Assembly: GCA_965215035.1 (NCBI GenBank)
Contig: OZ244040.1
Coordinates: forward strand, 1,798,001 to 1,862,000
Direction: 5' to 3'
DNA length: 64,000 bases
Source: Azophilus sp965215035
Lineage (GTDB): Bacteria; Pseudomonadota; Gammaproteobacteria; Pseudomonadales; Azotimanducaceae
A program made the translations under genes and the position numbers. Positions 52,636 through 62,800 of this stretch are shown here, one piece after another (the first letter of the stretch is position 1; each line of letters begins with the position of its first letter). The notes under the pieces are model-generated. The model was not told the origin of the DNA, searched no databases, and saw nothing but the letters and a program-made list of their open reading frames with translations.

Positions 52636-54099
52636 CTAACCATCCGGCGAGGTATCGTCTCGGAGCGCTGCGACGACCAGCTCGTTGGCCCGCCTCGGGT
52701 CCGCCTTGCCCCGGGTGGCTTGCATAACCTGGCCGACGAAAAATCCGAGCAGCCGCTTTTTGCCCGCTCGGAACTGGTCGGCTTGGGCGGGGTGGCTGGC
52801 GACGACCTCCCGAACCACAGCCCGGAGTTCGCCACTATCGTCGATCTTGCGCAGGTTGCGCGCCGTGATGATCGCATCGACTTCGCCTTCTCCGTGCCAC
52901 AGGGCATCGAACAGCGTCTTGGCGGCCTTGCTGGAAATGGTGCCGTCCTTGATGCGCCGGATGAGGGTGCCGAGGTCCGCCGCCGACACCGGCAGGCCCT
53001 CGATCGTTAGGCCGTCGCGGTTGCGGTATTTCGTCACCTCGCCGGTGACCCAGTTGGCGGCCAGCTTGGCGTCGCCCCCTGCCCGGGCGGCCGCCTCGAA
53101 GTAGTCGGCGATGTCCGGGTCGCTCGTGAGCCAGTTCGCGTCGTAGGCACCGAGACCCAGATCTTCGCGGAAACGCCGGTAGCGTGCGCCGGGCAACTCG
53201 GGCATGGCGCGGCGCACCGATGCCACGAACGCCTTGTCCAACCGCAGCGGCGGCAGATCGGGGTCCGGGAAGTAACGGTAGTCGTCCGAGTATTCTTTGC
53301 CGCGCATGGGCCGGGTCTCATCGCGCTCCGAGTCGTAGAGCCGCGTTTCCCGCACCACCGTCCCCCCGTCCTGAAGCAGGCCGATCTGCCGGGCGATCTC
53401 GTAGCGCACCGCCTTTTCCAGAAAGCGGAAGGAATTGAGGTTCTTGATCTCGGTGCGCTCGCCGGGTTCGGCCTGGGCTGCGGGCCGTACCGAGACGTTG
53501 GCGTCGCAGCGCATACTGCCTTGGGATAGGTCGCCGTCGCAGATCTTCAGGTAGCGCACCAGGCTGTGCATGCGCCGGAAACAGGCCGCCGCCTGTTCGG
53601 GACTATCGAGGTCCGGTTCCGAGACCACCTCCAGCAGCGGTGTGCCGGCGCGGTTGAGATCGATGGCCGTTTCTCCGGGAAAGGCGTCGTGAATGGACTT
53701 GCCGGCGTCTTCCTCGAGATGGGCGCGTCGGATGCGCACTTCGACCGAGCCGCCGTCGTCCAGGGGTACCTCGATGCGGCCTTGGCCAACGATGGGGTGC
53801 TGGAACTGACTGATCTGGTATCCCTTGGGCAGATCGGGATAGAAGTAGTTCTTGCGGTCGAACACCGAGAAGTGGTTGATGTCGGCGCCGATGGCGAGCC
53901 CGAACAGCACGGCCATGCGCACCGCCTCTTCGTTCAGCACCGGCAGGGTGCCGGGCAGGCCGATATCGACCGGGCAGGCGTGGCTGTTGGGTTCGGCGCC
54001 GAATACCGCGCCGGCACCGGAGAAGATCTTGGTTTTGGTGGCGAGCTGCACATGCATCTCCAGCCCGATCATGGCTTGCCAACGACCTGGGCCGCTCAT
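52636..54099 (-). CDS. gatB: Asp-tRNA(Asn)/Glu-tRNA(Gln) amidotransferase subunit B
   Basis: Binds misacylated tRNA and amidates Glu-tRNA-Gln or Asp-tRNA-Asn using ammonia from GatA. The 487-residue protein has MIGLEMHVQLATKTKIFSGA, NYFYPDLPKGYQISQF, RAHLEEDAGKSIHD, DLNRAGTPLLEVVSEPD, GSMRCDANVSVRP, KNLNSFRFLEKAV and the C-terminal YqeY-like tail. The ATG overlaps the gatA stop (ATGA). A much longer in-frame extension upstream lies inside gatA and is not coding. Confidence 0.97.
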   Translation of the reverse strand: MSGPGRWQAMIGLEMHVQLATKTKIFSGAGAVFGAEPNSHACPVDIGLPGTLPVLNEEAVRMAVLFGLAIGADINHFSVFDRKNYFYPDLPKGYQISQFQHPIVGQGRIEVPLDDGGSVEVRIRRAHLEEDAGKSIHDAFPGETAIDLNRAGTPLLEVVSEPDLDSPEQAAACFRRMHSLVRYLKICDGDLSQGSMRCDANVSVRPAAQAEPGERTEIKNLNSFRFLEKAVRYEIARQIGLLQDGGTVVRETRLYDSERDETRPMRGKEYSDDYRYFPDPDLPPLRLDKAFVASVRRAMPELPGARYRRFREDLGLGAYDANWLTSDPDIADYFEAAARAGGDAKLAANWVTGEVTKYRNRDGLTIEGLPVSAADLGTLIRRIKDGTISSKAAKTLFDALWHGEGEVDAIITARNLRKIDDSGELRAVVREVVASHPAQADQFRAGKKRLLGFFVGQVMQATRGKADPRRANELVVAALRDDTSPDG

Positions 54100-55559
54100 G
54101 CCGTCAACGCCGGTCGCAGGGTGTGCCAGTCGGTGGCGCGCTGCAGGGCGGCGCCGGTTTTCAGCAACCGCCGCTCGTCGAAGTGCCGGGCGATGAGCTG
54201 CGCACCGACCGGCAGTCCCTCGTGCAGGCCGCAGGGCACCGACAGGGCCGGCAGGCCGGCCAGGCTGACGGGAATGGTGCAAACGTCCTGGCCGTACATG
54301 GCCACCGGGTCGTCGGCGAAGGCACTGCGGGGAAAGGCCGTTCCCGGCGCCACCGGGGCGAGCAGCAGGTCCACCGACTCGAATGCGCGCAGAAAGTCCT
54401 GCTGAATCAGCCGGCGAATGCGCTGGGCCTTGATGTAGTAGGCGTCGAAATAACCCACGGACAGCGCGTAGGTGCCGGTCAGAATGCGGCGCTTCACCTC
54501 GGTGCCAAACCCCTCGCTGCGGGAACGCGCGTACAGCTCTTCCACGGATTCGGGGTCGTCGCAGCGGCGTCCGAAGCGCACCCCATCGTAGCGGGACAGG
54601 TTGGTCGATGCCTCGGCGCCGGCGACGATGTAGTAGGCGGCCACCGCCGCGTCTGTGTGCGGCAGGGATACCTCGCGGCATGGGCAGCCCATCTGTTCCA
54701 GGGTCTTGCGCACGTCATCGAGCTCGTCTCTGCCAGCCGCGACCCGGTCGAAGAACTGTTTTGCGAGGCCGATGGTCGGGGGTTGGGCGAGTTCCCCCAC
54801 GCCGGCCTGGGGTACGCGGGCGAGCCAGGCGTCCTGGTGGCTGCTCGAGGTGGCATCGCGCGGGTCGAAGCCGGCCATGTATGCCAGCAGCAGGGCGATG
54901 TCCTCAACGCTGCCGCCGAATACGCCACCTTGGTCGAGGCTTGAGGCGAAGGCGATCATGCCGTAGCGGGAGACGCGCCCGTAGGTGGGTTTCAGGCCGG
55001 TGACACCACAGAACGCCGCAGGTTGGCGAATGGAGCCGCCCGTGTCGGTGCCGGTGGCCACCGGCGTAATGCCGGCGGCGACACAGGCCGCGGAGCCTCC
55101 GGACGACCCGCCGGGCACCCGGTCGGACCGCCACGGGTTGGCCACCGGGCCGAAGTGGCTGGTCTCGTTGGAGGAGCCCATGGCGAACTCGTCCATATTG
55201 GTCTTGCCGAGCGTGACGGTACCGGCGTCGATCAGGCGTTGAATGGCGGTTGCCGTGTAGGGCGCGGTGAAGTTCGCCAGCATGCGGGAGCCGCAGGTGG
55301 TCCGCCAGCCATCGATGCAGAATACATCCTTGTGGGCGACGGGGATGCCGGTGAGCGGCGTGGCGGTGCCGTCGCGCAGGCGCGCGTCCGCACGCTCCGC
55401 CGCGGCCATCGTCCGATCCTGGTCGATGGTTATGAGGCAGTTCAGGGTTTCGTTCAGGCGGGCGGCCCGCCGCAGGGTGTCCCGGGCCAGCTCGGCGCTG
55501 GAATAATCGCCGCGGGCCAGCTCGGCGGCGACCCGGCGGATAGGCGCGTAGGGCCCCAT
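54096..55559 (-). CDS. gatA: Aspartyl/glutamyl-tRNA amidotransferase subunit A
   Basis: Amidase subunit that releases ammonia from glutamine for GatB. The 487-residue amidase-signature protein has GIPVAHKDVFCIDGWRTTCGS (catalytic Lys), VPGGSSGGSAACVAAG (bridging Ser) and GTDTGGSIRQPAAFCGVTGLKPTYGRVSRYG (nucleophile Ser), and the C-terminal PALSVPCGLHEGLPVGAQLI. The start at MGPYAPIRRVAAEL lies 4 bp after gatC. Having gatCAB suggests that AsnRS or GlnRS is missing, or that both routes exist. Confidence 0.97.
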   Translation of the reverse strand: MGPYAPIRRVAAELARGDYSSAELARDTLRRAARLNETLNCLITIDQDRTMAAAERADARLRDGTATPLTGIPVAHKDVFCIDGWRTTCGSRMLANFTAPYTATAIQRLIDAGTVTLGKTNMDEFAMGSSNETSHFGPVANPWRSDRVPGGSSGGSAACVAAGITPVATGTDTGGSIRQPAAFCGVTGLKPTYGRVSRYGMIAFASSLDQGGVFGGSVEDIALLLAYMAGFDPRDATSSSHQDAWLARVPQAGVGELAQPPTIGLAKQFFDRVAAGRDELDDVRKTLEQMGCPCREVSLPHTDAAVAAYYIVAGAEASTNLSRYDGVRFGRRCDDPESVEELYARSRSEGFGTEVKRRILTGTYALSVGYFDAYYIKAQRIRRLIQQDFLRAFESVDLLLAPVAPGTAFPRSAFADDPVAMYGQDVCTIPVSLAGLPALSVPCGLHEGLPVGAQLIARHFDERRLLKTGAALQRATDWHTLRPALTA

Positions 55560-55563
55560 CGGC

Positions 55564-55851
55564 CTACTCAACGACCCTCGGCACGATATACAGCCCATCG
55601 CGAACCGCCGGGGCACCGGCTTGCTGATGGGCGCGGTCCACCGTCTCGGTGGGCGTATCGGGCCGCAGTCGCTGACCGGCGTCTAGCGGGTGGGCGAGTG
55701 GCGGCACACCGTCGGTGTCCACGGACCGCATCCGGTCCACCATGGCCATGATGCGTTGCAGGTCTCGGCGCACATGCCGCCGTTCGTCGTCGCTCAGGCG
55801 CAGTGCCGCGAGTCTGGCAAGGTGGTCTATATCGATCTTGCCGCCGTCCAT
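55564..55851 (-). CDS. gatC: Aspartyl/glutamyl-tRNA amidotransferase subunit C
   Basis: Small 95-residue subunit that wraps around GatA and GatB to stabilise them. It has IDIDHLARLAALRLSDDERRHVRRDLQRIMAMVDRM, then the GVPPLAHPLDAGQRLRPD region of the family. It is first in gatC-gatA-gatB and divergent from mreB across 97 bp. Confidence 0.95.
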   Translation of the reverse strand: MDGGKIDIDHLARLAALRLSDDERRHVRRDLQRIMAMVDRMRSVDTDGVPPLAHPLDAGQRLRPDTPTETVDRAHQQAGAPAVRDGLYIVPRVVE

Positions 55852-55859
55852 GGCGGGAG

Positions 55860-55889
55860 TTTACTTGAATCTCCGTTCGTTGTTAGATT
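55860..55889 (+). promoter_or_regulatory. Candidate mreB promoter
   Basis: TTTACT (55860-55865) and TAGATT (55884-55889) are 18 bp apart, 59 bp before the mreB ATG in the gatC/mreB divergent gap. Confidence 0.5.
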
Positions 55890-55948
55890 AGTCCTTTGCG
55901 CGTCCGGCCGGTTCGACCGTGGGCCCGACGCGCCGACAAGGGCATTTG

Positions 55949-56989
55949 ATGTTCAAAACGTTTCGCGGCATTTTCTCCCGGGACCTGTCCATCGATCTCG
56001 GCACCGCAAATACCCTCATCTACGTTCGCGATCAGGGCGTAGCGCTGGATGAGCCTTCCGTGGTTGCGATTCGCACGCGCGGAACGCAGAAGACCGTGGT
56101 CGCCGTGGGGATCGACGCCAAGCGCATGCTCGGCCGCACCCCGAGCAACATCGAAGCCGTCCGCCCGCTGCGGGACGGCGTCATCGCGGACTTCGTGGTG
56201 ACGGAAAAAATGCTGAAGTACTTCATTGGCAAGGTCCACAAGGACGCATTCGTTCGCCCGAGCCCCCGGGTTCTGGTTTGCGTGCCCTGCAGATCCACCG
56301 AGGTGGAACGCCGCGCCATTCGCGAGAGCGCGCTTTCCGCGGGCGCACGGGATGTGCGCCTCATCGAGGAGCCGATGGCGGCGGCTATCGGTGCCGGGTT
56401 GCCGGTGCACGAGGCCATCGGCACCATGGTCATCGACGTTGGCGGCGGCACCACGGAGATCGCCATTATTTCGCTGAATGGCATTGTCTATTCAGATACG
56501 GTGCGGGTCGGCGGCGACCGCATGGACGAGGCGATCGTAAGCTACGTGCGGCGTACCCAGGGCAGCTTTATCGGCGAAGCCACAGCCGAGAAGATCAAGC
56601 ACGAGATCGGGGCGGCCTGCCCCCAGGAGGAGATGCGGGAGATCGATGTGCAAGGCCGCAATCTCGCCGAGGGACTGCCACGCAGCTTTACCCTGAATAC
56701 CCAGGAGGTTGTCGATGCGCTTCAAGAGACGCTGTCGGCGATCGTGCGGCCGGTGAAGCGGGCGCTTGAGCAATGCCCACCGGAGCTTGCGTCGGACATC
56801 GCCGAGATGGGCCTGGTCATCACCGGCGGTGGAGCACTGTTGCGGGATCTCGACGCCCTGCTTGCCGAGGAAACTGGCCTGCCGGTGATCGTTGCGGAAG
56901 ACCCCCTGACCTGCGTGGCCCGGGGAGGCGGTATGGCGCTGGAATGGATGGATCATGCCGGCAACGCGGAGCTGCTATGGGCCGAATGA
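55949..56989 (+). CDS. mreB: Rod-shape-determining actin homologue MreB
   Basis: Forms membrane-bound filaments that direct lateral cell-wall synthesis. The 346-residue protein has SIDLGTANTLIYV, EPMAAAIGAGLPV, MVIDVGGGTTEIAII, GEATAEKIKHEIGAA and ITGGGALLRDLDALLAEETGLPV, the actin-fold nucleotide motifs. ATG 55949 (MFKTFRGIFS) is the family start; a GTG ten codons earlier is unlikely. The mreBCD operon indicates a rod-shaped cell. Confidence 0.98.
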   Translation: MFKTFRGIFSRDLSIDLGTANTLIYVRDQGVALDEPSVVAIRTRGTQKTVVAVGIDAKRMLGRTPSNIEAVRPLRDGVIADFVVTEKMLKYFIGKVHKDAFVRPSPRVLVCVPCRSTEVERRAIRESALSAGARDVRLIEEPMAAAIGAGLPVHEAIGTMVIDVGGGTTEIAIISLNGIVYSDTVRVGGDRMDEAIVSYVRRTQGSFIGEATAEKIKHEIGAACPQEEMREIDVQGRNLAEGLPRSFTLNTQEVVDALQETLSAIVRPVKRALEQCPPELASDIAEMGLVITGGGALLRDLDALLAEETGLPVIVAEDPLTCVARGGGMALEWMDHAGNAELLWAE

Positions 56990-57028
56990 GCGGCGTTTGA
57001 ACCGCGGCGCGGCGAAGGAGGCTGGAAG

Positions 57029-57868
57029 TTGAAGGCCTTGTTCCGCAGAAAATCCAGTGCCCGGTACCTGCTGTTGTTGGCCTTGGCCGCCGTTTCCCTG
57101 GCGGGCGTCTACGTGGATTCAACGACGCCACTGCTGCAGCCAGCCCGCGACCTTGTCCATACCGTGGTGGCTCCGGGCCGCTTCCTTGCCGAGAGTCCCT
57201 ATATGCTCGTCGCCGGGGTGGTGCGGGTAGCCTCGACCCGGGCGGCGCTAGTCGGCCAATTGGACGACCTGGAACGGCGTAACCTGGAACTCTCCGAGGT
57301 GGCCCTGCGCTACCAGTCGCTCAAGCTCGAGAACGACCGGATGCGGGAGTTGCTCGGCAGCCGCGCACACCTGCCGTCCGAGGTGATGATTGCCGAACTG
57401 ATCGGCGTGGTTCCCAGCCCGGACACCCAGCAGGTGATTATCGACAAGGGCACCAGTACGGGGGTGCGCACGGGCCAGGCGGTCATCGATGCCGAGGGGG
57501 TGTTCGGCCAGGTTGTCGAAGCGGGCCGCTATACGTCGCAGGTGCTGTTGATCACCGATCTGAGTCATGCGGTGCCCGTGGAGATGGCCCGCAACGGCCT
57601 GCGCGGCATAGCGGGCGGTACGGGGCAGATCGATCTGCTGCGGCTCGAGAACGTACCGGTCACGGCCGATATCCGCCGGGCGGATCTGCTGATAACTTCC
57701 GGGCTTGGCGGTCGTTTTCCCCGTGGCTATCCCGTGGGGCATGTCCAGTCGGTGGTTACCGAGCGCACGCGGGCTTTTGCCGGGGTGACCGTCAAGCCGA
57801 GCGCCCTGCTCGACCGGGCCCGGTACCTGTTGGTGGTGTTGAACGCCGAGCCGGGGGAACTGCCGTGA
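57029..57868 (+). CDS. mreC: Rod-shape-determining protein MreC
   Basis: Bitopic inner-membrane protein that links MreB to PBP2 and activates it. The 279-residue protein has one membrane helix (YLLLLALAAVSLAGVYV, about 12-28), a coiled coil (LDDLERRNLELSEVALRYQSLKLENDRMRELL, about 75-106), and the beta-rich periplasmic core ending in VGHVQSVV...YLLVVL. The start is TTG 57029, supported by AAGGAGG 8 nt upstream. It lies 39 bp after mreB. Confidence 0.94.
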   Translation: MKALFRRKSSARYLLLLALAAVSLAGVYVDSTTPLLQPARDLVHTVVAPGRFLAESPYMLVAGVVRVASTRAALVGQLDDLERRNLELSEVALRYQSLKLENDRMRELLGSRAHLPSEVMIAELIGVVPSPDTQQVIIDKGTSTGVRTGQAVIDAEGVFGQVVEAGRYTSQVLLITDLSHAVPVEMARNGLRGIAGGTGQIDLLRLENVPVTADIRRADLLITSGLGGRFPRGYPVGHVQSVVTERTRAFAGVTVKPSALLDRARYLLVVLNAEPGELP

Positions 57869-58356
57869 AGCCCGGTCGGGGCGGCTGGCTGATTCTGCTG
57901 ACGCTGGTCGCCGCCTTTCTGCTGACCATGATGCGGGCCCCGCTCGGCTCGCCCGAGTGGCTTGGGTGGCTGCAGCCTAGCTGGATACTGCTCCTGGTCT
58001 TCTACTGGGTGATGCGGGTACCCCATCGCATCGGGCTGTTCGGCGCCTGGATGATGGGACTGTTTGTCGACATCGTCCACGCGGACCCGCTCGGTCTGAA
58101 CGGCCTGGTCATTGCATCGGTTGCCTGCTTGACGTGGCGCTGGCACGAGCGGCTGCGCATGTACTCCGTGCTGCAACAGGCCGGCGTTGTCGCGCTGCTG
58201 GTTCTCGCCAGCGAGATCATGCGCCGCTTGGCGCACGGCCAGGGGGCGTCGGCTTGGCTCTGGGCGACACTGCTGCCCGCCGCGACCAGCATGGCCCTGT
58301 GGCCGGCCCTGTGTTCGCTGTTGGGGCGTCTCGCACAGCGGATTCCGGTTGAATAG
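57865..58356 (+). CDS. mreD: Rod-shape-determining protein MreD
   Basis: 163-residue inner-membrane protein with about five hydrophobic helices, the least conserved of the MreBCD set. It has WLQPSWILLLVFYWVMRVPHRIGLFGAWMMGLFVDIVHADPLGLNGL, the usual MreD signature. The GTG start overlaps the mreC stop (GTGA), showing coupling. The maf gene that normally follows is absent here. Confidence 0.92.
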   Translation: MKPGRGGWLILLTLVAAFLLTMMRAPLGSPEWLGWLQPSWILLLVFYWVMRVPHRIGLFGAWMMGLFVDIVHADPLGLNGLVIASVACLTWRWHERLRMYSVLQQAGVVALLVLASEIMRRLAHGQGASAWLWATLLPAATSMALWPALCSLLGRLAQRIPVE

Positions 58357-58374
58357 CCTACAATGGGCACCAGG

Positions 58375-59856
58375 ATGTCGGAAGAGCTGCTGATCAACGT
58401 CAACGAGTTCGAAACCCGGGTGGCGCTGTTGCATGGCGGCCTGCTCCAGGAACTGCATATCGCCCGTTCCAACGGCTATAGCCTCACCGGCAATGTTTAT
58501 CTCGGCAGGGTGCAGCGCGTTATTCCCGGCATGCAGGCGGCCTTCGTCGATATCGGTTTGGCGAGGCCGGGTTTTCTGCACGCGCGGGATATGTGTGGGC
58601 GCGGTGCGGACGACGACCCACCCGACATTCGCGATCTCGCGGTGGCCGGTCAATCCTTGCTGGTGCAGATAGTCAAGGATCCGATCGCCAGCAAGGGTGC
58701 CAGGCTCTCGACCCAATTGTCACTCGCCTCGCGCTATGTGGTGTTGATGCCGTTCAGCGATCATATTGGCGTTTCCTACCGCATCGAGGCGGCGGCAGAC
58801 CGGGCGCGGCTGGTGGGTATCATCGAGGACATCAGAACCCGCCACGGCGTTGGCATGGGCTTCATTGCCCGCACGGCGAGCGACACCGCGGAGCCCCATG
58901 CCATCGAAGCCGACATCGACCGGCTGCTTGAAGTCTGGGACGGCGTGCTGGAGGCCAGGGCCGGGGCGCAATGTCCGGCGTTGGTCTACGCGGAATCGCC
59001 TCTAGAGGCCCGCATCGTGCGCGACATCTCGGGGCCGGAACTGGACAGGGTCCTCATCGATGACGAGCGCGTGCGCCGAGAAGTAGGGGAATTCCTAGGC
59101 GAGCATCTGCCCGAACTATCCGACCGTATCGAGGCGCACACCGGCCCCCGCCCGCTGTTCGAGCGCTACGGGGTTGACGAAGAAGTCGCCCGGGCGCTGC
59201 TGCCGAGGGTTGCCATGAAGTGTGGCGGCTACCTGGTTGTCGAGCAGACGGAAGCGATGGCCACCATCGACGTCAACACCGGCAGCTACCTGGGCGGCCA
59301 CAGTCTTGAGGAAACCGCGTACCGCACCAATCTGGAGGCGGCCAGGCTCATTCCCCGGCAACTCAGGCTGCGCAACCTCGGTGGCATCATCGTCATCGAT
59401 TTTATCGACATGGGGGACGAGGAGAATCAGCGCCATGTGCTGCGCGTCCTGGAGAAGGGGTGCGAGCGGGATCCGGCCAGGGTGTGCGTCGAGGGGTTCT
59501 CATCCCTGGGCCTGGTGCAGATGAGCCGCAAGCGAACCCGGGGGAGCCTCGCGCAACTGGTTTGCGAGCCCTGCCGGGTATGCCACGGCACCGGCATGAT
59601 CAAGACCGACGAAACCACCTGCATCGAGGTGTTCCGGGCCATCCTTAAGGATGCGGGTCCGCGGGCCGGCGAAGAACGGGCGGACTATGTGGTGCGTGCG
59701 CCGCAAAGCGTGGTCGACCGCTTGATCGACGAGGATGCGGATTACCTGGCGGGACTTTCCCGGAAGATTGGCCGGGACATTCGTATTCAGATGGAGCCGA
59801 GCTACGGCCCCGGGGAGTTCGACCTGGTTCTGGTACCGGACCCCCCTGGTAACTAG
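58375..59856 (+). CDS. rng: Ribonuclease G
   Basis: Endoribonuclease of the RNase E/G family that matures 16S rRNA 5' ends and decays mRNAs. The 493-residue protein has SEELLINVNEFETRVALLHGG, an S1 domain (GNVYLGRVQRVIPGMQAAFVDIGLARPGFLHARD, about 38-120), the catalytic Asp sites TIDVNTGSYLGGHS and IIVIDFIDMGDEENQ, and the zinc-link CEPCRVCHGTG. There is no C-terminal degradosome scaffold, which separates it from RNase E. ATG 58375 matches the family start; ATG 58363 is possible. Confidence 0.96.
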   Translation: MSEELLINVNEFETRVALLHGGLLQELHIARSNGYSLTGNVYLGRVQRVIPGMQAAFVDIGLARPGFLHARDMCGRGADDDPPDIRDLAVAGQSLLVQIVKDPIASKGARLSTQLSLASRYVVLMPFSDHIGVSYRIEAAADRARLVGIIEDIRTRHGVGMGFIARTASDTAEPHAIEADIDRLLEVWDGVLEARAGAQCPALVYAESPLEARIVRDISGPELDRVLIDDERVRREVGEFLGEHLPELSDRIEAHTGPRPLFERYGVDEEVARALLPRVAMKCGGYLVVEQTEAMATIDVNTGSYLGGHSLEETAYRTNLEAARLIPRQLRLRNLGGIIVIDFIDMGDEENQRHVLRVLEKGCERDPARVCVEGFSSLGLVQMSRKRTRGSLAQLVCEPCRVCHGTGMIKTDETTCIEVFRAILKDAGPRAGEERADYVVRAPQSVVDRLIDEDADYLAGLSRKIGRDIRIQMEPSYGPGEFDLVLVPDPPGN

Positions 59857-59876
59857 GGCCGCGCTGTCTTCCCCTC

Positions 59877-62800
59877 ATGCGCCACAGCGGGACTTACAAA
59901 TCCTTGGCCCGCCCCCTGGCCGCGTTCCTGCTGTTGCTGCTGGTCGTCTCCGCCATCTTCCAGGGGTTGGGGCGCATCGGCATGTGGCTGCTCGACGAAT
60001 TCGAGGGGCCGGCCAATAGCTGGCTGGCTGGCCGCGCCGATCTCAACGGCCTGACTGGCGACTGGAATGGCCTGAACCCGGTGGCGAACATCCGCCGCAT
60101 CGACTTGCCGGCCGGCTGGCTTGCCGGAGTGAGCCTGGAGTTGGATGTTCTGGAGAGCATCCGCCGCAATCGCCCGGTGCTACAACATCTGTTTGTCGAG
60201 GCGGCGCAACTTGCCGTTGAACGCACCCCGGCGGGCTGGCGGCTGGCCGGCATGGAAGGCGCGGCTGCGGACTTCGACCTGGCCGCGGTACTTGGCGACA
60301 TCGACGAGATTCGGTTCGACGGGCACCTGGCGCTGGCTGGCGCTCCGGAGCACAGTCTGGCGGTAGCGGTGCGCGGCGTAAACCGGGACGGCACCCACTC
60401 CTACGACCTGTCCGTGGGGCGTCCGGGCTGTATGGGTGCCTGCCGGCTCGACCTGCTTTGGCGGGCCCGGGACAGAGCTTGGCTGCGCGGTCCCCAAGAG
60501 CGTTACTTGGCGGCTTCGGGCGGATTCGTTCTGCCTGGTCCGTTTGTTGACAGCTCGGGTCTGGTGGCGAGCCTAGGGGTGCGCGCCCGGGGCCGCTGGT
60601 TCGAGCGGGGCGACTGGGGAGGCGGTGAATTCGCCCTGGGCCTCGACCGGGTCGAACTCCCCGGCGGCGTACTCGGTGCCTTGGCCACCGAGCTGCGCGG
60701 TACCTTGGCCGATGGGCGCCGCGAAGGGGTTCTAACCAGCGTGAAAATGACCGCCGGCCGGGCGGAACTGGAACTAGCGCCGGTACATTTCAGGAACGTC
60801 CCGGAGAGAACCGAATTCTGGGTTGACACCCTACCGGTGGGCGCACTGGCCGATTTTCTGACGGTGGCGCTCGGCGGCGTCGATACCGCCGCCCACTGGC
60901 TTGCCGCGCTGCGGCCGGGGGGCAGGCTGCTGAACGTGCGCGCCGGGTTCGATGGCCGTGGCCTCGGCTACGCGGCGACCTTCGATGGGCTGCGCCTCGA
61001 CCCCTACCGGGGCGTGCCCTGGGTGCGGGAGGCCGGCGGCGAGGTCGTGGGCTACGATAGCGCCGCACTGGTGACCCTGAACAGCGAAGCGGTGCGTGTG
61101 CGGTTTGCCGATATGTTCGAGGATCGGTGGCGCTGGGACAACGCGCGGGGCAGGCTGCACGCTTGGTTCCGGGACGGCTACTTGGGCCTGCGAGTGCCTC
61201 ACTTCCGCTTCGAAGCCCAAGGCAACCGCTTCTCTGGGGATTTTGCCCTGGCGCGACCGCCGGACCGCTTCGGCCAGCGGGTGGCGATGCGAGTCAACGT
61301 CGACCGGCTGAACGTGGAACAGGCCCGCACCTACATACCCTACCGCCTGTCCGACCCATTGCGGGGCTGGCTGCGCGAGGCGCCCCGCGCCGGCGAGCTA
61401 CTGGCCCCGAGGCTCGCCTACCAGGGTCAGGTGCATACCCAGCCGGATGACCGGTCGAGGCGACTGGAGATTCAGGCGCGGCTGCGGGCCGGCGAACTGC
61501 GCTACCACGAGGATTGGCCGCTGGTGACCGAGGCCGAGGGGTCTGTCGAACTGGCCGGTGCCGAGACCCATGCCGAGTTGGATTTCGCCCGCACGCTGGG
61601 CGCGGAAATCCGCGACAGCCAAGTATTCGTGGGCGACGATGGGGCGTTCGCCCGGGTGACCCTGCGGGCTGCCGTGGCGACCGGCACCGGGCTGGATTTT
61701 GTGCGGGCTTCGCCGCTGGCCGAGTGGCTCGACTTCGTCGCGCCGGAGTGGGACGGCACCGGCAACCTGGAGCTCTCCGGGGAAATCTACGTGCCCATCA
61801 ACGAGGCGGCGGGGCCCATGGACTGCCGTCTGGATATAGAACTGGCCGATGTCGGCCTCACCCTGCCGGACTACCGGCTAGAGCTGCAACACCTGCACGG
61901 ACCGGTGCGGTATCGGTATCCCCACTACCTGGCCGCCGCGCCCCTGCCCGTCGAACTCTTCGGGCGGCGGGGCAGCGTTGCCGCCCAGGCGGACGAGCAC
62001 GCCATCGAGCTGCGCTTCCAGGGCACGGCGGCACCAGTGGATGTCTACCACCTGATCGATACGAGCGACCTGGGCTTGGCGGCGGGGCACCTGCCTTTCG
62101 ATGCACTGCTGCGCCTGGCCGTGGATGGCGAGCCAGCGCGGATGACCGTAACCAGCGACTTGACGGGTTTGCGCATCGACCTGCCCGGCGAGTTCGCCAA
62201 GGCGGCCGATGTGCCGAGGCCCTCCGAACTCAACCTGGAGTTTCTGGATGAATACATCGTCGCGCAGATTCGTCACGGCGAGCTGGCGGGCTGGTTGCAT
62301 GTGGACGAGGTGCCACTGCGCGGCGCCTTCGGCGTGCGCGGCCCGGCGCCCGAGGTTGCGACCGGGACGGATGAGGTGGTGATCTCTGGACGGGTCGCCG
62401 AGGTGGATGTCAACGAGTGGATGGCCAGCGCCGGCGCCGAGGATCTGCCGGTGCCCTGGCGGCTCGCCGATGTGTCCGTGGACGCGGTGAAGGTCGAAAC
62501 CCTGGTGTTTGACGATGTCGTGGTCGAGGGCCATGCCCGGGACGGCGCCATGACCCTGGCGTTTGCCGGTGCGGACCTTGCCGGGCGGCTACAGAGCCCC
62601 GCCGATGGGCCCCTGGCGCTCCATTTCCAGCTCCTCCGGTTGCCGGTGTCGGACGGGGAGGGCGACCCCCTCGATGTTTCCGTCATCGATAGGTTGCCCG
62701 ATGCGGATGTGACCCTCGATTCGGTGATCGTCGGCGATGAGGACTTCGGCAACTGGTCGTTCACCATGCGCCAGCACCCGGATGGCGTACTGGTCGGCGA

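Noticed and set aside
52636..54681. 681-codon minus-strand frame covering gatB with a long N-terminal extension
   Set aside because: The extension lies inside gatA in another frame; the GatB family start is at 54099, overlapping the gatA stop.
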